Shown here in pieces: positions 61,570-64,000 of a stretch of 64,000 nucleotides of DNA. The stretch covers positions 2,293,131 to 2,357,130 of the forward strand of contig NZ_JAVAIM010000001.1 of assembly GCF_030717945.1 (NCBI RefSeq), read 5' to 3'. This DNA is from Qipengyuania profundimaris. Lineage in GTDB: Bacteria > Pseudomonadota > Alphaproteobacteria > Sphingomonadales > Sphingomonadaceae. How positions within the stretch are numbered: the stretch's first letter is position 1; the number at the start of each line of letters is the position of its first letter. The position numbers and the translations under genes are program-made. The notes under the pieces were generated by a model. It saw only the letters and a program-made list of their open reading frames with translations, had not been told where the DNA came from and did no database searches.

Positions 61570-62946
61570 ATGCCCATCACCACCGTCAATCCCGCGAACG
61601 GCGAAGACATCGAAACCTATCAGAAGCTTTCGAAGGACGAAGCCTTTGCCAAGGTCGAAGCCTGCCATCAGGCCTTCACCGAATGGAAGATGAAAAGCCT
61701 CCAGGATCGTGCCGCAGTCATCAAATCCATCGGCAAGGCCCTGCGCGATCGCAAGGAAGACCTGGCGCAACTGATGACGCGCGAAGTCGGCAAGCTGATC
61801 GGCGACAGCCGCGACGAGGTAGAATTGTGTGCAGGCATCTGCGACTACACCGCCTCCACCGGGCCGAAGGAACTCGCCGACGAACAGCGCGATCCCAGCA
61901 ATGCTGCGCGCGGAATCGTGACGTATTCGCCGATCGGCGTGGTATATGGCATCCAGCCCTGGAATTTCCCCGCCTATCAGGTGATCCGCTATGCCATCGC
62001 CAGCCTCATGGCCGGCAACGGCGTGCTGCTGAAGCACTCCTCGCTATGTACGGGAAGCGGCCTGATGATCGAGAAGATCTTCCATGACGCAGGCCTGCCC
62101 GAGAACCTGTTCACCGTGCTGGTGATCGACCATGATACGTCGGACGAAATCATCGGGCACGACAAGGTCCGCGGCGTCACGCTCACCGGATCGGACGGCG
62201 CAGGCCGCCACGTCGGCGAGAAGGCCGGCAAGGCGATCAAGAAGACCGTCCTCGAGCTCGGCTCGAACGACGCTTACATGGTGCTGGAAGACGCCGATCT
62301 CGACAAGGCTGCCGAGGTCTGCGCGCAGGCCCGACTCTACAACAACGGCCAGACCTGCATCAACGGCAAGCGCTTCATCGTGACCGACAAGGTCTACGAC
62401 GCATTCCTAGAGAAGTTCGTGGCGCATTTCGAGGGCGTGAAGCTGGGAGATCCGACCGACGAGAACAGCGACATGGGCCCCATGTCCTCCGCCGACCTGC
62501 GCGACGACCTGCAGGATCAGGTGGACGAGTCGGTCAAGAACGGCGCCAAGATCGCCTGCGGCGGTAGCGTGCCCGACAAAAAGGGTGCGTGGTATCCGGC
62601 AACCGTCCTCACCGATGTAGCGCCCGGGCAGCCAGCATATGACGATGAACTGTTCGGCCCCGTAGCCAGCGTCATCCGCGCCAAGGATGACGAGGACGCC
62701 ATGCGCCTCGCCAACGATAGCCGCTATGGCCTGGGCGGCGGCATCCTGTGCGGCGACACGGAACGCGCGATCGAGTTGGCCTCGAAGCATTTCGACACCG
62801 GCATGGTCTACATCAACACCTACGGCGTGGCCGATCCGTCGATGCCTTTCGGCGGCGTGAAGAACTCCGGATACGGCAAGGAGCACGGCGGCTTCGGCGT
62901 CAAGGAGTTCGTCAATGCAAAGGCGATCTTCGTAGGCGCTGAGTAA
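61570..62946 (+). CDS. NAD-dependent succinate-semialdehyde dehydrogenase-type aldehyde dehydrogenase
   Basis: 458 residues, short class. The cofactor-binding region is GVVYGIQPWNFPAYQVIRY, the general-base Glu lies in VLELGSNDAYMVL and the catalytic Cys in NNGQTCINGKRF. The C-terminal MPFGGVKNSGYGKEHGGFGVKEFVN is typical. SSADH-like enzymes act in GABA or 4-hydroxybutyrate metabolism, but related aldehydes are possible. ATG at 61570 with a weak ribosome site. Divergent from the LuxR-type gene. Confidence 0.92.
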   Translation: MPITTVNPANGEDIETYQKLSKDEAFAKVEACHQAFTEWKMKSLQDRAAVIKSIGKALRDRKEDLAQLMTREVGKLIGDSRDEVELCAGICDYTASTGPKELADEQRDPSNAARGIVTYSPIGVVYGIQPWNFPAYQVIRYAIASLMAGNGVLLKHSSLCTGSGLMIEKIFHDAGLPENLFTVLVIDHDTSDEIIGHDKVRGVTLTGSDGAGRHVGEKAGKAIKKTVLELGSNDAYMVLEDADLDKAAEVCAQARLYNNGQTCINGKRFIVTDKVYDAFLEKFVAHFEGVKLGDPTDENSDMGPMSSADLRDDLQDQVDESVKNGAKIACGGSVPDKKGAWYPATVLTDVAPGQPAYDDELFGPVASVIRAKDDEDAMRLANDSRYGLGGGILCGDTERAIELASKHFDTGMVYINTYGVADPSMPFGGVKNSGYGKEHGGFGVKEFVNAKAIFVGAE

Positions 62947-62961
62947 AGGGCGCAGCGATGG

Positions 62962-63987
62962 TTATCCTTCTCGCTCTCTTCGCAAAAGCTCGGCCTTGAT
63001 TTCCGGCCCGTAGGCGTAGCCGCCCAATGAGCCGTCAGCCTGCACCACGCGGTGGCAGGGGATAAGGACGGCAATGTTGTTCGCGCCGTTGGCTCCGCCG
63101 ACGGCGCGACTGGCATTCGGGTTGCCTAGCTCGGCTGCCAACTCGCCATAGCTGCGGGTTTCGCCAGGCGGGATCTTGCGGAGCGCCTTCCACACCTTTT
63201 CCTGGAAAGCGGTGCCTTTCACATCGAGCGGAATATTCGAGCTGTCCGCGCCGGGCGTTTCGACCGCTGCAACGACTCGCCCGAGAAGCATTTCGAAGTC
63301 TGCGCCGCCTTGCACCAGTTCCGCCCTGGGAAAACGGGCGCGGAGGTCTGCTTCGCCTTCGCCGAACGACAGGCAGCAGACGCCCTTGTCGGTCGCGGCA
63401 ACAAGCATCGTGCCGAGGCTGGTGTCGACCACCGACCAGTGGATCGTGCGACCCCTGCCTCCGTCGCGCCAGTCGCTTGCCGTCATGCCCAACCGTCCCT
63501 TCGTCTGCTCGTAGAATCGCGAGGCCGAGCCATAACCGGCCTCGTAAATCGCACCCGTGACGCTCTTGCTTTCGCCCAGTGCATCGCGAACGCGCTCTTC
63601 ACGCAAGGCACGCGCATAGGCTGCGGGCGACAGGCCGGTGGCCCGCTTGAACACCCGCTGGAAATGTGCCGGAGAATAGCCGACGATCGCACCCAATTCC
63701 TCCAGCGTCGGCACTTCCTCCGCGCTGCGAATCTCGTCGATTGCCGCCAGCACTGCCGCCTCGTCGCGCGCGACATCGTCAGGAAGGCAGCGCTTGCAGG
63801 CGCGCAGGCCCGCCGCCCGTGCGTCAATTCCGCTGGCGAAGAAACGCACGTTGTCGCGCAGCGGATGGCGCGCCGCGCAGGACGGGCGACAATAGATGCC
63901 CGTGCTGAGCACACCCGTGACGAAGCGCCCGTCGAAAGCGCGGTCGCGCCGCTTCACTGCGGCCCAGGCTTCATCGTCACCGATCAT
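62962..63987 (-). CDS. ada: Bifunctional DNA-methyl repair protein / transcriptional activator Ada
   Basis: 341 residues, three parts. An N-terminal Ada zinc domain (CRPSCAARHPLRDNV, CKRCLP) is followed by an AraC-type HTH (YSPAHFQRVFKRATGLSPAAYARAL) and an O6-alkylguanine transferase domain with the acceptor Cys in IPCHRVV. Transfers methyl groups from damaged DNA to itself and activates the adaptive response. GGAGGA lies 7 nt before the ATG at 63987. Convergent with the dehydrogenase gene. Confidence 0.96.
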   Translation of the reverse strand: MIGDDEAWAAVKRRDRAFDGRFVTGVLSTGIYCRPSCAARHPLRDNVRFFASGIDARAAGLRACKRCLPDDVARDEAAVLAAIDEIRSAEEVPTLEELGAIVGYSPAHFQRVFKRATGLSPAAYARALREERVRDALGESKSVTGAIYEAGYGSASRFYEQTKGRLGMTASDWRDGGRGRTIHWSVVDTSLGTMLVAATDKGVCCLSFGEGEADLRARFPRAELVQGGADFEMLLGRVVAAVETPGADSSNIPLDVKGTAFQEKVWKALRKIPPGETRSYGELAAELGNPNASRAVGGANGANNIAVLIPCHRVVQADGSLGGYAYGPEIKAELLRREREG

Positions 63988-64000
63988 AGCATCGTCCTCC

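Noticed and set aside
1-64000. tRNA, rRNA, CRISPR, insertion sequence or prophage structural genes
   Set aside because: None seen: no tRNA-like TTCGAAT arms in gaps, no regular short repeats, and no transposase or integrase motifs.

Overview
The window is a piece of high-G+C alphaproteobacterial chromosome, most likely from Sphingomonadales and close to Erythrobacteraceae. The basis is gene content and order (MucR, DUF1489, DciA/DUF721, an FeS-type photolyase, the trehalose genes, and the nfu-tsaB-rimI-mucR-fur-plsC run) together with codon use. No 16S or other decisive marker is present. Genes are densely packed with many 1-11 bp start/stop overlaps. I see no tRNA, rRNA, CRISPR array, IS element or prophage structural gene.

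Layout. 1-2.2 kb: trxB (cut by the left edge), a tyrosine phosphatase and a single-domain response regulator. 2.2-6.1 kb: overlapping minus-strand operon otsB-GH15-otsA for trehalose. 6.1-10.0 kb: a retropepsin-like protease, then the coupled operon egtB-egtD-FAD oxidoreductase (ergothioneine). 10.1-15.8 kb: diguanylate cyclase, class II DAHP synthase, double M16 peptidase. 15.9-20.1 kb: nfu, nitroreductase, tsaB, rimI, mucR, fur, plsC on the plus strand. 20.1-26.9 kb: lysR, corC, ybeY, phoH and miaB on the minus strand. This looks like an inverted half of the usual tsaB...plsC-miaB-phoH-ybeY-corC cluster, with two plus-strand secreted-protein genes interleaved. 26.9-33.6 kb: cyclophilin, mgtE, DUF1489, an entericidin-like lipoprotein, DsbA-like protein, NudC and a Tat-exported serine hydrolase. 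33.6-41.6 kb: mutY/dciA divergent pair, two DsbA-like thioredoxins, smc, M24 peptidase. 41.6-45.2 kb: TPM protein, then operon rpmF-plsX-fabH-ihfA-merR.

45.2-48.4 kb: a pair of REP-like palindromes, an MBL hydrolase, a lipid-anchored small cytochrome c, and a phage-style switch. The switch is an S24 autoprotease repressor facing a small HTH-like gene across two palindromic operators. 48.4-54.8 kb: cysS-DUF559-dehydrogenase operon, nitroreductase, fsa-cobT. 54.8-64.0 kb: a lipoprotein sugar isomerase, DUF4197 protein, priA, FeS photolyase, an atypical LuxR-type regulator divergent from a semialdehyde dehydrogenase, and Ada.

Most genes are housekeeping. The parts that stand out are the stand-alone CI/Cro-like switch at 47.0-48.4 kb, two candidate GGAAC-type (EcfG general-stress) promoters driving small lipoproteins, the oxidoreductase coupled to egtBD, the rearranged miaB-corC block, and several short, visibly A+T-richer genes wedged between conserved ones. 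Start codons were chosen from Shine-Dalgarno spacing, overlaps and family alignment by eye. No search was run.
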